A stretch of DNA of 64,000 bases from Alphaproteobacteria bacterium (GTDB lineage Bacteria; Pseudomonadota; Alphaproteobacteria; Sphingomonadales; Sphingomonadaceae), in contig JAHJIJ010000011.1 in NCBI GenBank assembly GCA_018823325.1, positions 186,001-250,000 on the forward strand, in the 5' to 3' direction. This document shows, piece by piece, positions 8,951 through 16,804 of this stretch; within the stretch, counting starts at the first letter, position 1; each line of letters begins with the position of its first letter. The notes beneath the pieces are model-generated. The model worked only from the letters and a program-made list of their open reading frames with translations, had not been told where the DNA came from and searched no databases. Made by a program: the position numbers and the translations under genes.

Positions 8951-9178
8951 CCCTAAACGGTTAAGGCAACGGTCGTTTCGTATTCAATGTCAACGCGATG
9001 AATGAGACCGCATACCAAGTTCGAATCCTGCGGGGCGCGCCGCCCCGCACCGGATAAACATAGCGAATACGTGTCGCCGTTCGTACTACCCTTAGACCGC
9101 TGATGTATGGTGGGGCGGAATGCAGTTCCACAAGATGAGAGCCTTTCAAAGGATACCAGTCTCTCATTGGCACTCGCA
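8951..9178. other. intergenic region with tRNA-like remnant and hairpin
   Basis: Between integrase and cargo. GTTCGAATCCTGC at 9019-9031 resembles a tRNA T-arm and 3' side, followed by GGGGCG, but the stem does not pair, so it is at most a decayed tRNA fragment. A perfect 8-bp hairpin GCGGGGCG-CGC-CGCCCCGC occupies 9030-9048 without a T-tract. No convincing gene. It could belong to the integrase attachment region. Confidence 0.3.
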
Positions 9179-10030
9179 TCAGCTGATGGACCGCACGCGC
9201 CCCACGATGTCCCGCACGCGTGCGATGTTCTGGACGATGTTCGGCAGGTCGTCGATGGCGTCGCCAAAAGCGAGGACGTAGCCCAGCACCGCGAAGATCG
9301 TCCCGACGGTGGCCCCCGGCACTTCCGCCAAGATAAGCAGCGCGGCGATCACGAGCCCGATCGTCGCCAGCTCGACGATGCCCCAGGTGGCGGCCTCGGC
9401 GTCGGACACGCGCACGCGCCAGCGGGTCAGCCGCGCAAAATGCCCGTGAACACGTCGGGGCGGAGCGGTGGCGACCACTGCCACCTCGCGTTCGAGCACA
9501 TCGTTAAGCGCACGATTAAGCCGGAGCGAGCGGTGCGCGAACCACCAGTTCGCGCCCGCGATCGGGAGCAGCGTCGCGATCGCCGCCACGCCTACGGGAA
9601 TGCTCAGCAGCGGGAGCAACATGACTGCCCCGATGAAGCTGACGAGCGCGGTGGCGATTGCGGGCACTTCGGACTGCCAAAAGTCGATGATCTCGCGCGA
9701 GAGCAAAACCCGCGCGGCGACCTGCTCGACGCTCGCGCCACCTGCGCGCTGGCGCAGCACCATGTCGCCGGCGAGATCGGCATATATGCGGCTGAACACG
9801 CGTGTATCGAACATGTGCCGACCGATGCCGATCGCCAGATGGCTCGCCATCACGGCCGCCAGCACGACAAGCTCGCTCCGGTCGTCCGCCAGTAACCCGT
9901 CGATCGCGCGGCCGATCATGGCGGGGTAGAGCAGGACCGCGACATTCTCCGTCAGCGTCAGGCCATACGTGAACGCGAGCGCCGGTTTGTGGCGCCCGCC
10001 AATTCCCAATAAGAACGCCCAGGCGCTCAA
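9179..10030 (-). CDS. ABC-type six-transmembrane domain protein lacking ATPase
   Basis: A 283-residue membrane protein that looks like the transmembrane half of an ABC exporter: hydrophobic segments near residues 20-40, 55-70, 130-150, 155-175 and 230-265, and no Walker A, signature or Walker B motif. Stand-alone six-TM ABC proteins of this kind are annotated in Proteobacteria; how they are energised is unknown. It is the last gene of the response-regulator operon and overlaps the GFA gene by 4 bp, so it may act with the neighbouring efflux locus. Confidence 0.65.
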   Translation of the reverse strand: MSAWAFLLGIGGRHKPALAFTYGLTLTENVAVLLYPAMIGRAIDGLLADDRSELVVLAAVMASHLAIGIGRHMFDTRVFSRIYADLAGDMVLRQRAGGASVEQVAARVLLSREIIDFWQSEVPAIATALVSFIGAVMLLPLLSIPVGVAAIATLLPIAGANWWFAHRSLRLNRALNDVLEREVAVVATAPPRRVHGHFARLTRWRVRVSDAEAATWGIVELATIGLVIAALLILAEVPGATVGTIFAVLGYVLAFGDAIDDLPNIVQNIARVRDIVGRVRSIS

Positions 10031-10434
10031 CCCGCCTCCCCGCCAAGACTCGGCTGGAGCAGCCGTGCCCAGCGTTTCGGGCGGGCGGAGCGATGGGCGT
10101 GTGCAACCGGCATGAGCCCGGCGTCGCCAGCTCGATCGAACGCGCCCACTAGAAGGGCTACGATCGGCGCGTCGTCAATCGCACCGAGCGAGCTACCGCA
10201 GGTCGGGCAGAATGCGCGCGAGGATTGGGGGGACGAACGCCAGGTCGCGGGCGCGCCGCCCGGCCCCGTCCAGCGCACGTCATCGCGCGGGAACTCAACC
10301 CAGGCGGTGAACGGCACGCCAGTATGGCGGCGGCACATGCCGCAACTGCAACTGTGCGGCTTCAGCGGCTCGCCCCGCGCGCTGAACCGGATCGCTCCGC
10401 ACAGGCAGCCGCCGGTCCGTTCCGTCTTGCTCAT
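10027..10434 (-). CDS. GFA-family zinc protein
   Basis: A 135-residue protein of the GFA (glutathione-dependent formaldehyde-activating/CENP-V) family. The zinc-binding cysteines are visible: GGCLCGAIRF at residues 8-17, the SCSCGMCRRHTG stretch near 28-39 and FCPTCGSSLG near 74-83. Chemical role of most members is unproven. It belongs to the operon response regulator, kinase, DJ-1-like, GFA, ABC membrane protein, with a 22-bp gap upstream and an ATGA overlap downstream. Confidence 0.85.
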   Translation of the reverse strand: MSKTERTGGCLCGAIRFSARGEPLKPHSCSCGMCRRHTGVPFTAWVEFPRDDVRWTGPGGAPATWRSSPQSSRAFCPTCGSSLGAIDDAPIVALLVGAFDRAGDAGLMPVAHAHRSARPKRWARLLQPSLGGEAG

Positions 10435-10456
10435 CGATTTATTTCCTTCTTTCGTG

Positions 10457-11290
10457 TCACCGCAGCGCCCGTGCCGCCGCGCGGTATTGTTCGGCGAGCG
10501 GGGCGAAGATGCCGGCCATGCCGTCGGCTACCGCTTGAGGCGTCGTCGCGAGGGTGCCGCCGGGGAACGGCGGCTCGGGCGCGTATTCGGCTTGCAGCAT
10601 CAATGCCTCGGCGTAAGGGCGTCCGCGCAGTTGCGCGACCAGCGCCAACGCGAAGTCCAAGCCTGCGGAAACCCCCGCGCCTGTCGTCACATTGCCGTCG
10701 GTCACCACCCGCGCATCGACCGCCGTCGCGCCGAACTCGGCCAGCACTGGTCGCGCGACCCAGTGCGAGGTCGCGCGCTTGCCGCGCAGGAGGCCCGCGG
10801 CGCCCAGCAGCATGGACCCGGTGCACACGCTGGTGATGTGCTTCGCCCGTACGCCGCGGTCGGCGATGAAGTCGATCGTGGCCCGGTCGCGCATGGCGGT
10901 CGCGGTTCCGCGCGAACCGCCCGGCACGAACAGCACGGTCAGGTCGCGCGGTGCGTCGGCCATGCGCATCGTCGGCGCGATCGCCAAGCCGAGGTCGCTC
11001 GCCACGGGCGCGAGGTCCACGCCGTTGGTGACGAGATGCACCGTGGCGCCCATCATGCTGGCGAAGAAGTAATGCGGGCCGACAAGATCGAGTGCGGTGA
11101 AGCCGGGATAGAGCAGCATCGCGACCTGCTCGTCGCCATGCATTTTGAGACCGGGCACGGCGGTCAAGCGGTCGTGGGGATCGCTGGCCGGCGGCCCGGC
11201 CCGCGCCATAGCGGTCTCGATCGCGAGAAAGGGTGCAAGCGCGACGGCGCCCGCGAAGGAAGCCATCACAGTGCGGCGATCAAGTGTCAT
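10457..11290 (-). CDS. DJ-1/PfpI-family protein with N-terminal signal
   Basis: A 277-residue class-I glutamine-amidotransferase-like protein of the DJ-1/PfpI superfamily, similar in outline to isonitrile hydratases and to the N-terminal half of GATase-type AraC regulators. Residues 55-245 contain LYPGFTALDLVGP, VLFVPGG and the nucleophile-elbow Cys in ITSVCTGSMLLGAAG. The N terminus (DRRTVMASFAGAVALAPFLA) looks like a Tat-type signal, which would place it in the periplasm. It overlaps the kinase gene by 4 bp, so it is co-transcribed with the two-component system. Confidence 0.8.
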   Translation of the reverse strand: MTLDRRTVMASFAGAVALAPFLAIETAMARAGPPASDPHDRLTAVPGLKMHGDEQVAMLLYPGFTALDLVGPHYFFASMMGATVHLVTNGVDLAPVASDLGLAIAPTMRMADAPRDLTVLFVPGGSRGTATAMRDRATIDFIADRGVRAKHITSVCTGSMLLGAAGLLRGKRATSHWVARPVLAEFGATAVDARVVTDGNVTTGAGVSAGLDFALALVAQLRGRPYAEALMLQAEYAPEPPFPGGTLATTPQAVADGMAGIFAPLAEQYRAAARALR

Positions 11291-12513
11291 TGGCTTTCTC
11301 CGACAGAAGGTTCGGAACTGGGCGGCGCGAGCGTGACTATGGCCGATGCGTCACGTGCGCGACGCTCAACGTGAGCCAACGGCAATTCCAGACAGAACGA
11401 CGCGCCGCCGCCGTCGCGGTTCGCGGCACTCACGCGGCCGCCCTGTGCCTTGGCGAGGATTGCCGCGAGTGCCAGCCCCATGCCGCTGCCCGGCCGCTGG
11501 GCCTCGCGATCGGCCTGGCCGCGCCAAAACGGCATGAACATCCGCTCGACGTCGTCAGGGGCGAATCCGTCTCCCTCGTCTTCGACCGTCACGCAGCCAC
11601 GGCCATCGATATCCTCGGTGGTCACCCGCACGACGCTGGACGAAGGCGCGTGCTTGATCGCGTTGGTGACGAGATTCGTGACGATCTGCGCGACGCGATG
11701 AGGATCGCCTGATACGAGTGTCGGTCGGCCGCAGAGCGCCAGAGTTGCTGAGGCTCCTTCTGCCTCGAGAGTGAGGTCCGAACAGACCGTGCCGGCGATC
11801 GCATGGAGATCGACGACTTGCATGTCGAGGCTGAGCGCATCGGCGTCAGCGAGCGCGAGCGTGCGCAAGTCCTCGACAAGGTGTGAGAGCTGGTCGGCGC
11901 TGCGCAACAGGCGCTTCGCCTCGGCACGCTCCATCGGCAGCACTCCGTCGAGCACCGCGTGAAGGCGGCCCTTGAGCACGGTCAACGGCGTGCGCAGCTC
12001 GTGAGCTATACCCGCCGTCAGAACTCGGCGTTCGCGCTCGTAATGTTCGATCTCTTCGGCCATCGCATTAAACCGCGTGACCAGTTCGGCGGTCTCGCCA
12101 CTTGCGCCGATCCCATCCGCCCGCGCGTCCAGTTCGCCCGAGGCGATGCGCCCCGCTGCATCCGCGACGTCGCTGATCGGACGGCTGATCCGGCGCGCGA
12201 CCACGAACGCCACCGCACCGGCGATGATGACCGACACGGCGACCAACACCGCCAGCAGCGCATAGTCGTTGATCGGGCTGTGGGGTGCGATCCATTGCTG
12301 ATAGAGTAGGTCGTAACGCGCGCCGACCGTTTCACCCGCCGCTTCCAGACGCCTCAGTTCCGCGCTGACTTCCGGCGGTATCCGGTCGCGCGCGACATGC
12401 TCCAGCCACACCTGAAGCGCGATAAATGCGCCCACCAGCAGCGACACCGACAGGACGATCGACAGGCCGGCGAGCATCCATAGCCGGACCCACAGGCGGT
12501 TCAGCCCGGCCAC
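11287..12513 (-). CDS. sensor histidine kinase
   Basis: A 408-residue membrane kinase: TM1 at about 12-36, a short periplasmic sensor (37-82), TM2 at 84-106, a HAMP domain (107-160), the dimerisation/phosphoacceptor motif GIAHELRTPLTVL with His171, and an ATPase domain with NLVTNAIKHAP (N box) and GSGMGLALA (G2 box). Architecture matches BaeS/CpxA-like kinases, which often sense envelope stress or toxic compounds. It overlaps the response-regulator gene by 13 bp and the DJ-1-like gene by 4 bp, and lies divergent to an RND efflux operon that it probably controls. Confidence 0.93.
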   Translation of the reverse strand: MAGLNRLWVRLWMLAGLSIVLSVSLLVGAFIALQVWLEHVARDRIPPEVSAELRRLEAAGETVGARYDLLYQQWIAPHSPINDYALLAVLVAVSVIIAGAVAFVVARRISRPISDVADAAGRIASGELDARADGIGASGETAELVTRFNAMAEEIEHYERERRVLTAGIAHELRTPLTVLKGRLHAVLDGVLPMERAEAKRLLRSADQLSHLVEDLRTLALADADALSLDMQVVDLHAIAGTVCSDLTLEAEGASATLALCGRPTLVSGDPHRVAQIVTNLVTNAIKHAPSSSVVRVTTEDIDGRGCVTVEDEGDGFAPDDVERMFMPFWRGQADREAQRPGSGMGLALAAILAKAQGGRVSAANRDGGGASFCLELPLAHVERRARDASAIVTLAPPSSEPSVGESQ

Positions 12514-13190
12514 AGGCGATACCCCATCCCGCGCACGGGCTCGATAAGATCGTCACAGCCTGCCGCGAGAAGCTTGGCGCGCAGCTTCGACAAATGAGAG
12601 TCGATCACCCGGTCGTACGCTTCGCTATCCGGCGCGGCGGCTTCCAGTAGTTCGGCTCGCGAGAAAGCGCGGCGCGGATGACGCGCCATATGCGCCAGAA
12701 TCTCGAACTCGGTCGGTGTGAGCGAAAGGCGCAAGCTCGTGCCATCGCTGCAGCGGCAACTGACGACACGCGCGTCGAGGTCGACCTCGACCGGACCGAC
12801 ATGAAGTACCCGCCGGCTCATGTTTCCGCTCGCCCGGCGGAGCACGGCGCGGACGCGCTCCACGACTTCGGACGGGTTGAAAGGCTTCACCACGAAGTCG
12901 TCGGCTCCAATCCGGAGGCCCGAAAGCTTGGTGACTTCGTCGTCTTGGGCGGTGACCATGATGACCGGGGTATCGTGGCGGCGGCGGATGCCTGCAAGCA
13001 CATCGAAGCCATCTCCCCCGACGAGGCCAATATCGAGCAACACTAACTGGGGCATCTGTTGCGAATGGAGACGGAGCGCATCGGCCACGCTCGCTGCGCG
13101 CTCAGTCGCGAACCCGGCGCGCTCGAGATAGGCGCAAAGCAGATCGGCGATCTCGCGATCATCTTCCACGACAAGAATGGGTGCATCCAC
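12501..13190 (-). CDS. OmpR-family response regulator
   Basis: A 229-residue DNA-binding response regulator: receiver domain (1-115) with the acidic pocket DD at 10-11, phosphoacceptor Asp53 (LLDIGLVGGDGFDVL) and the conserved Lys of VVKPF, then an OmpR/PhoB winged helix (130-229) with LTPTEFEIL and VDSHLSKLR-type recognition sequence. First gene of the minus-strand operon and partner of the kinase. The divergent promoter region to the outer-membrane protein gene contains a GAGAT direct repeat with 11-bp phasing that could be its site. Confidence 0.94.
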   Translation of the reverse strand: MDAPILVVEDDREIADLLCAYLERAGFATERAASVADALRLHSQQMPQLVLLDIGLVGGDGFDVLAGIRRRHDTPVIMVTAQDDEVTKLSGLRIGADDFVVKPFNPSEVVERVRAVLRRASGNMSRRVLHVGPVEVDLDARVVSCRCSDGTSLRLSLTPTEFEILAHMARHPRRAFSRAELLEAAAPDSEAYDRVIDSHLSKLRAKLLAAGCDDLIEPVRGMGYRLWPG

Positions 13191-13230
13191 GGACTATTTC
13201 TCCTGCAATCCAACTTATGCGCAAAATGTG

Positions 13231-13246
13231 GAGATTACATCGAGAT
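13231..13246. promoter_or_regulatory. candidate response-regulator direct repeat
   Basis: GAGAT at 13231-13235 and again at 13242-13246, spaced exactly 11 bp, lies in the 166-bp divergent gap between the response-regulator operon and the efflux side. OmpR-family dimers bind tandem half-sites about one helical turn apart, so spacing and position fit. No experimental support. Confidence 0.35.
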
Positions 13247-13356
13247 CTGTCTCCATCTGCCCTCCACGACCTCCGCAACAGGCGTCCACACATCGGTGCG
13301 AATTAATCCGTACTGGGCTGGTCAAGACTGACCGCGCCCTGAGAAGGAGAATGATC

Positions 13357-14055
13357 ATGAAGAACCGCATCAGGACCGCCTTGGTCCTTACTCTGGCAGC
13401 CATCCCCTCGGTCGCCTTTGCGCAAGACGAGCCTGCAAAAGGCGCATACGGAGTTGTACGCGCCGGTGTAGCGATCGATACTGACGCACGCTTCCCCGCC
13501 AATGACACGACTGCTCCGGCAACAATCCAGCGCAACACCGACCACAAGCCCGGCTTCACCGGCGAGCTCGGCATGGGTTACGATTTCGGCGCGTTCCGGC
13601 TCGAAGGCACGGCTGGCTATGCCACGGCTAAGCTCGATAGCCCGCGTGCTTCGGCCGGGGGCTTTGTCACCAACGGTCGCACCAAAGCGTTTACTTTGGG
13701 CCTGTCAGGCTATCTCGACATCGAGACGGGCTCGGCCGTGACGCCCTATGTCGGTGCCGGCATCGGAGCGTCGCGTGTCGACATGCGCTCGTCGCGATTG
13801 GGCGGCACACCTTCGGCCGGCAGCCGATTCGACGACAAGGATTGGGGCTTGAACTGGCACGCGGATGCCGGCGTCGGTATCGCGGCGGGGCGTTCGACCA
13901 CCATCGACATCGGTGCGCGCTACAGCCGGACATCCAAGCTGGAGTTCGACGGGCGCACCGGACTTGTAACAGGAACGCCCCCCGCGCTGGCCGATACGTT
14001 CCGGCCTCGCCTGTCAAGCTGGTCGGCGATGATCGGCTTGCGCCAGGCGTTCTGA
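13357..14055 (+). CDS. outer-membrane beta-barrel protein
   Basis: A 232-residue secreted protein: signal peptide ending at VAFAQ (residues 1-24), then alternating amphipathic strands typical of an eight-stranded OmpA/OmpW-like barrel, ending in a C-terminal aromatic residue (RQAF) as expected for BAM recognition. The ATG at 13357 was chosen because AAGGAGA is correctly spaced; the ATG at 13351 is too close. It is divergent from the response regulator and is followed by a terminator, then the efflux operon. It may be a target of the two-component system. Confidence 0.8.
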   Translation: MKNRIRTALVLTLAAIPSVAFAQDEPAKGAYGVVRAGVAIDTDARFPANDTTAPATIQRNTDHKPGFTGELGMGYDFGAFRLEGTAGYATAKLDSPRASAGGFVTNGRTKAFTLGLSGYLDIETGSAVTPYVGAGIGASRVDMRSSRLGGTPSAGSRFDDKDWGLNWHADAGVGIAAGRSTTIDIGARYSRTSKLEFDGRTGLVTGTPPALADTFRPRLSSWSAMIGLRQAF

Positions 14056-14102
14056 TCCAAGCACCGCGCCGAGTTTAAACCCAATCAGGCCGGCGTAAGT
14101 GC

Positions 14103-14143
14103 CCCGCCGCCCCCCCCCCCCCCGCGGCGGCGGGTTTCTGTTT
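14103..14143 (+). terminator. terminator with a 14-cytosine run
   Basis: CCCGCCGCC (14103-14111) pairs with GGCGGCGGG (14126-14134), followed by TTTCTGTTT. The loop side contains an uninterrupted run of 14 C (14110-14123). Works as an intrinsic terminator for the outer-membrane protein gene; the homopolymer is unusual. Confidence 0.7.
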
Positions 14144-14251
14144 CGCTTTAGCGAGACGGTGCGATCGTTGCTTCATGTTCGCCTATGCGCCTCCATCTTT
14201 CCTTCATCGTTCGCACATCGCGCATCAATAGAGTCCAGCCAGACAGCTCCC

Positions 14252-15706
14252 ATGTCAAAGTTGTTTCCCCTATTCGCGCTGGCGGGAGCCGCGCTGCTAT
14301 CGGCCTGCGCGCCTTCCGTCGCGCTGCGGGCACCCGAGTTGGCCCTGCCGGCGACTTACAATGCGAGTCCCGTCAGCGGGGATGCCGAACTGGCCATTTT
14401 AGATCGCTGGTGGCTCTTATTCAGCGATGCTCAACTCGATGAGCTGATCGAGCGCGCGCTCGAACGGAACACAGACGCAAGGCTTGCGCAGGCGCGCCTG
14501 CTGGAGGCCCGCGCCATCCGCCGTGCTGCGCTCTCACGATTCCGCGTACAGGGCGATCTGACGGGCAACGCTAGCGCACAAGGGACCGAAGTCTTAGGGG
14601 GCGTCGACGCGGTTGTGCCCGGAGCGCCGGGCGCCGGCGGGGTACCCTTCATCTTTCCTGGGACGTTTCTCTCGACCACCGCCGGCTTGAACGTCAGCTA
14701 CGAGCTCGACCTCTTCGGACGACGCGAGGCAGCGCGGAGCGGTGCTGATGCCGATCTTCTTGCCGCTCGCTTCGCCGCCGAAGCGAGCAGGTCTATGCTG
14801 GCCGCCGACGTTGCCGATAACCTGTTCGCGGCCCGCGCGCTGGCCGTTCAGCAGCGCGACGCCGAGGCTGGGATCGGGACGGCTGTACGCTTGCGCGAAG
14901 CCTTGGTCGTGCGCGTCGCGCGTGGCATTGCGGCCGACGCCGAATTGGCGCGCGTCGACACCGACCTGCGCACGCTACGCGCACAGGCGGCCGGCGTGGC
15001 GGGCGAACTCGATGCCGCGCGGCGCGCGCTGCTGGTGTTGACTGGCGCACCTGACGCGCCGCTCGTCGCACTGCCGATCACGGGCGATCTTGCCGACCCA
15101 CCCACACCGCCAATGGCGCTGCCTGGAGAGCTGCTACGCCGTCGTCCCGATGTGCGCGAGGCCGAGGCGCGGTTGCGCGCTGCGGCGGCTCGAACCGCAC
15201 TGGCGCGGCTCGAACTCTTTCCCCGCCTGACCCTTAACCCGGGCGGTGCGCTAACGAAAAACTTTAGGCCTGAGTCTTTGCTCACGGCGACCTGGAACCT
15301 GGCGGCGGGCCTTGCGGTGCCGATTCTTGATCGTCCGCGTCTTCTTGCCGAGCTTGAAGCAGAGGGTGCGCGCGCTGAACAGGCCGCAATCGGCTACGAA
15401 CGCGCGGTTCAGATCGCGTTCTCGGAAGCAGACGGCGCGCTCGTGCGTCTGGCGGCGGACCGGGCAAGGGTGCGCGAGCTGGCCGAAGGCGCGCGCCGGG
15501 CCGCGGTCGCCCGCAACGCCGCCGGCGTGCTTTACGGACGCGGCCTCCAGGACCTGACCACCTTGCTGGACGCCGAGCGGGCCGAGCGGGCGGCGCGCGA
15601 GGCCCTGTCGGCCGCGCGCGCCGACACTCTGCGCCGCACCGTGACGGCTTTCCGGGCACTGGGCGGCGGCTGGTCGCCCGACACTTATCCAGCGACGGAG
15701 CGCTGA
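14252..15706 (+). CDS. NodT-family efflux outer-membrane lipoprotein
   Basis: TolC-like channel of a tripartite efflux pump, 484 residues from the ATG at 14252. Signal peptide with lipobox LSAC (lipid Cys19), then two outer-membrane-efflux-protein repeats: WWLLFSDAQLDELIERAL in the first, the SYELDLFGR motif near residue 150, and RRRPDVREAEARLRAA in the second. It is the first gene of an operon with the membrane-fusion protein (3-bp gap) and RND pump (4-bp overlap). The open frame continues upstream through the terminator hairpin, which is not coding. Confidence 0.9.
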   Translation: MSKLFPLFALAGAALLSACAPSVALRAPELALPATYNASPVSGDAELAILDRWWLLFSDAQLDELIERALERNTDARLAQARLLEARAIRRAALSRFRVQGDLTGNASAQGTEVLGGVDAVVPGAPGAGGVPFIFPGTFLSTTAGLNVSYELDLFGRREAARSGADADLLAARFAAEASRSMLAADVADNLFAARALAVQQRDAEAGIGTAVRLREALVVRVARGIAADAELARVDTDLRTLRAQAAGVAGELDAARRALLVLTGAPDAPLVALPITGDLADPPTPPMALPGELLRRRPDVREAEARLRAAAARTALARLELFPRLTLNPGGALTKNFRPESLLTATWNLAAGLAVPILDRPRLLAELEAEGARAEQAAIGYERAVQIAFSEADGALVRLAADRARVRELAEGARRAAVARNAAGVLYGRGLQDLTTLLDAERAERAAREALSAARADTLRRTVTAFRALGGGWSPDTYPATER

Positions 15707-15709
15707 CCA

Positions 15710-16804
15710 ATGCGATATCTGATCCTGCCAGCCCTGCTCCTGCTCGCCGCCTGTGGAGGTGGAGAAGAAACAGACACACCGACCGGCGCGGCCACCCCCG
15801 CTCAGGCCGTGCGCACGGTCTATGCGGCTCGTGTCGAGGTCGCCAGCATCGGCCAGAGCCTTTCCGCCTCGGGCCGCCTCGTCGCGCGCGAAGAAGCCGC
15901 CGTCGGGGCGGAGGTGGGTGGCTACCGCGTTCAGCGCGTGCTCGCCCAGGCCGGCGACACGGTGCGGCGAGGCCAGGTGCTGGCGGTGCTCGATGGCGAG
16001 CTGCTGGGCGGCGATGCGGCTCGCGCGCGCGCCGCGCTGGCGAGCGCCGAGGTGCTGCTCGAACGCGCGCGGAGCGAAGCGGCCCGGGTGCGCGGGCTCG
16101 ACGGCACCGGCGTGCTCGCCGACGAGGCGATCCTCGCTCGCAGGTTCGAGGTGCGCGCGGCCGAGGCACGGGTGCGCGAGGCGCGCGAAGGCATCAGAGA
16201 CGTCGAGCGGCGCCAAGCGCGCCTGCAACTGCGCGCGCCGGTCGGCGGCACGGTCATCGCGCGCGCGCTGCGGCCTGGCGACATCGCATCATCGGGCGGC
16301 GAGCCGCTGTTCCGTATCGCGCGCGACGGGCTGATCGAACTGGAAGCGGAACTGCCCGAAGCCGACCTCGCGCGCATCGGCCGGGGCGCGTCGGCGCAGG
16401 TAACCCTGCCGTCGGGCAGAGTGCTAAACGGTGACGTCCGGATCCTCTCGCCCGAGGTAGACGGGTCTACCCGCCTCGGCCGCGTGCGCGTTCGCCTGCC
16501 GCGCGACAGCGAGCTGCGGGTCGGCGGGTCGGCCAAGGCGACGCTGACGGCCAGTGCCCGTCCTGTGCCCACCGTACCCGAGAGCGCCGTCCAATATGCG
16601 GCGGGTTCGACCTACCTGCTCGCCCTCGACCAGCGTGATCGCGTGCAGCGGGCGCCCGTCCGGCTAGGCGCGCGCGGCGACGGGCGTGTCGAGGTCGTCT
16701 CCGGACCACCGGTCGGAACCCGCGTGGTGCTGAGCGGCACGGGGATCGTGACGCCGGGCGAGCGGGTCCGCGCGGTCCCGCGCCGGCCGGGAGCCGCCCG
16801 ATGA
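15710..16804 (+). CDS. RND efflux periplasmic adaptor (membrane-fusion protein)
   Basis: A 364-residue lipoprotein adaptor: lipobox LLAAC (lipid Cys15), a lipoyl/biotinyl-like half-motif AGDTVRRGQVLAVLDG (about residues 82-97), a coiled-coil alpha hairpin (100-165), the second lipoyl half LRAPVGGTVIARALRPGD, then beta-barrel and membrane-proximal domains. It bridges pump and outer-membrane channel. Overlaps the RND gene by 4 bp. Substrate not predictable. Confidence 0.9.
   Translation: MRYLILPALLLLAACGGGEETDTPTGAATPAQAVRTVYAARVEVASIGQSLSASGRLVAREEAAVGAEVGGYRVQRVLAQAGDTVRRGQVLAVLDGELLGGDAARARAALASAEVLLERARSEAARVRGLDGTGVLADEAILARRFEVRAAEARVREAREGIRDVERRQARLQLRAPVGGTVIARALRPGDIASSGGEPLFRIARDGLIELEAELPEADLARIGRGASAQVTLPSGRVLNGDVRILSPEVDGSTRLGRVRVRLPRDSELRVGGSAKATLTASARPVPTVPESAVQYAAGSTYLLALDQRDRVQRAPVRLGARGDGRVEVVSGPPVGTRVVLSGTGIVTPGERVRAVPRRPGAAR

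Noticed and set aside
9019..9048. A complete tRNA gene
   Set aside because: The T-loop-like TTCGAAT is present but flanking bases do not pair into a T stem, and no anticodon or D arm is found upstream.
8953..9267. Minus-strand open frames crossing the T-arm-like fragment
   Set aside because: The peptide APRRIRTW-type sequence is what antisense tRNA-like DNA gives; no ribosome binding site or domain.
10112..11374. Plus-strand frame of 420 codons across the GFA and DJ-1 genes
   Set aside because: Both minus-strand genes have intact motifs and operon coupling; this frame does not.
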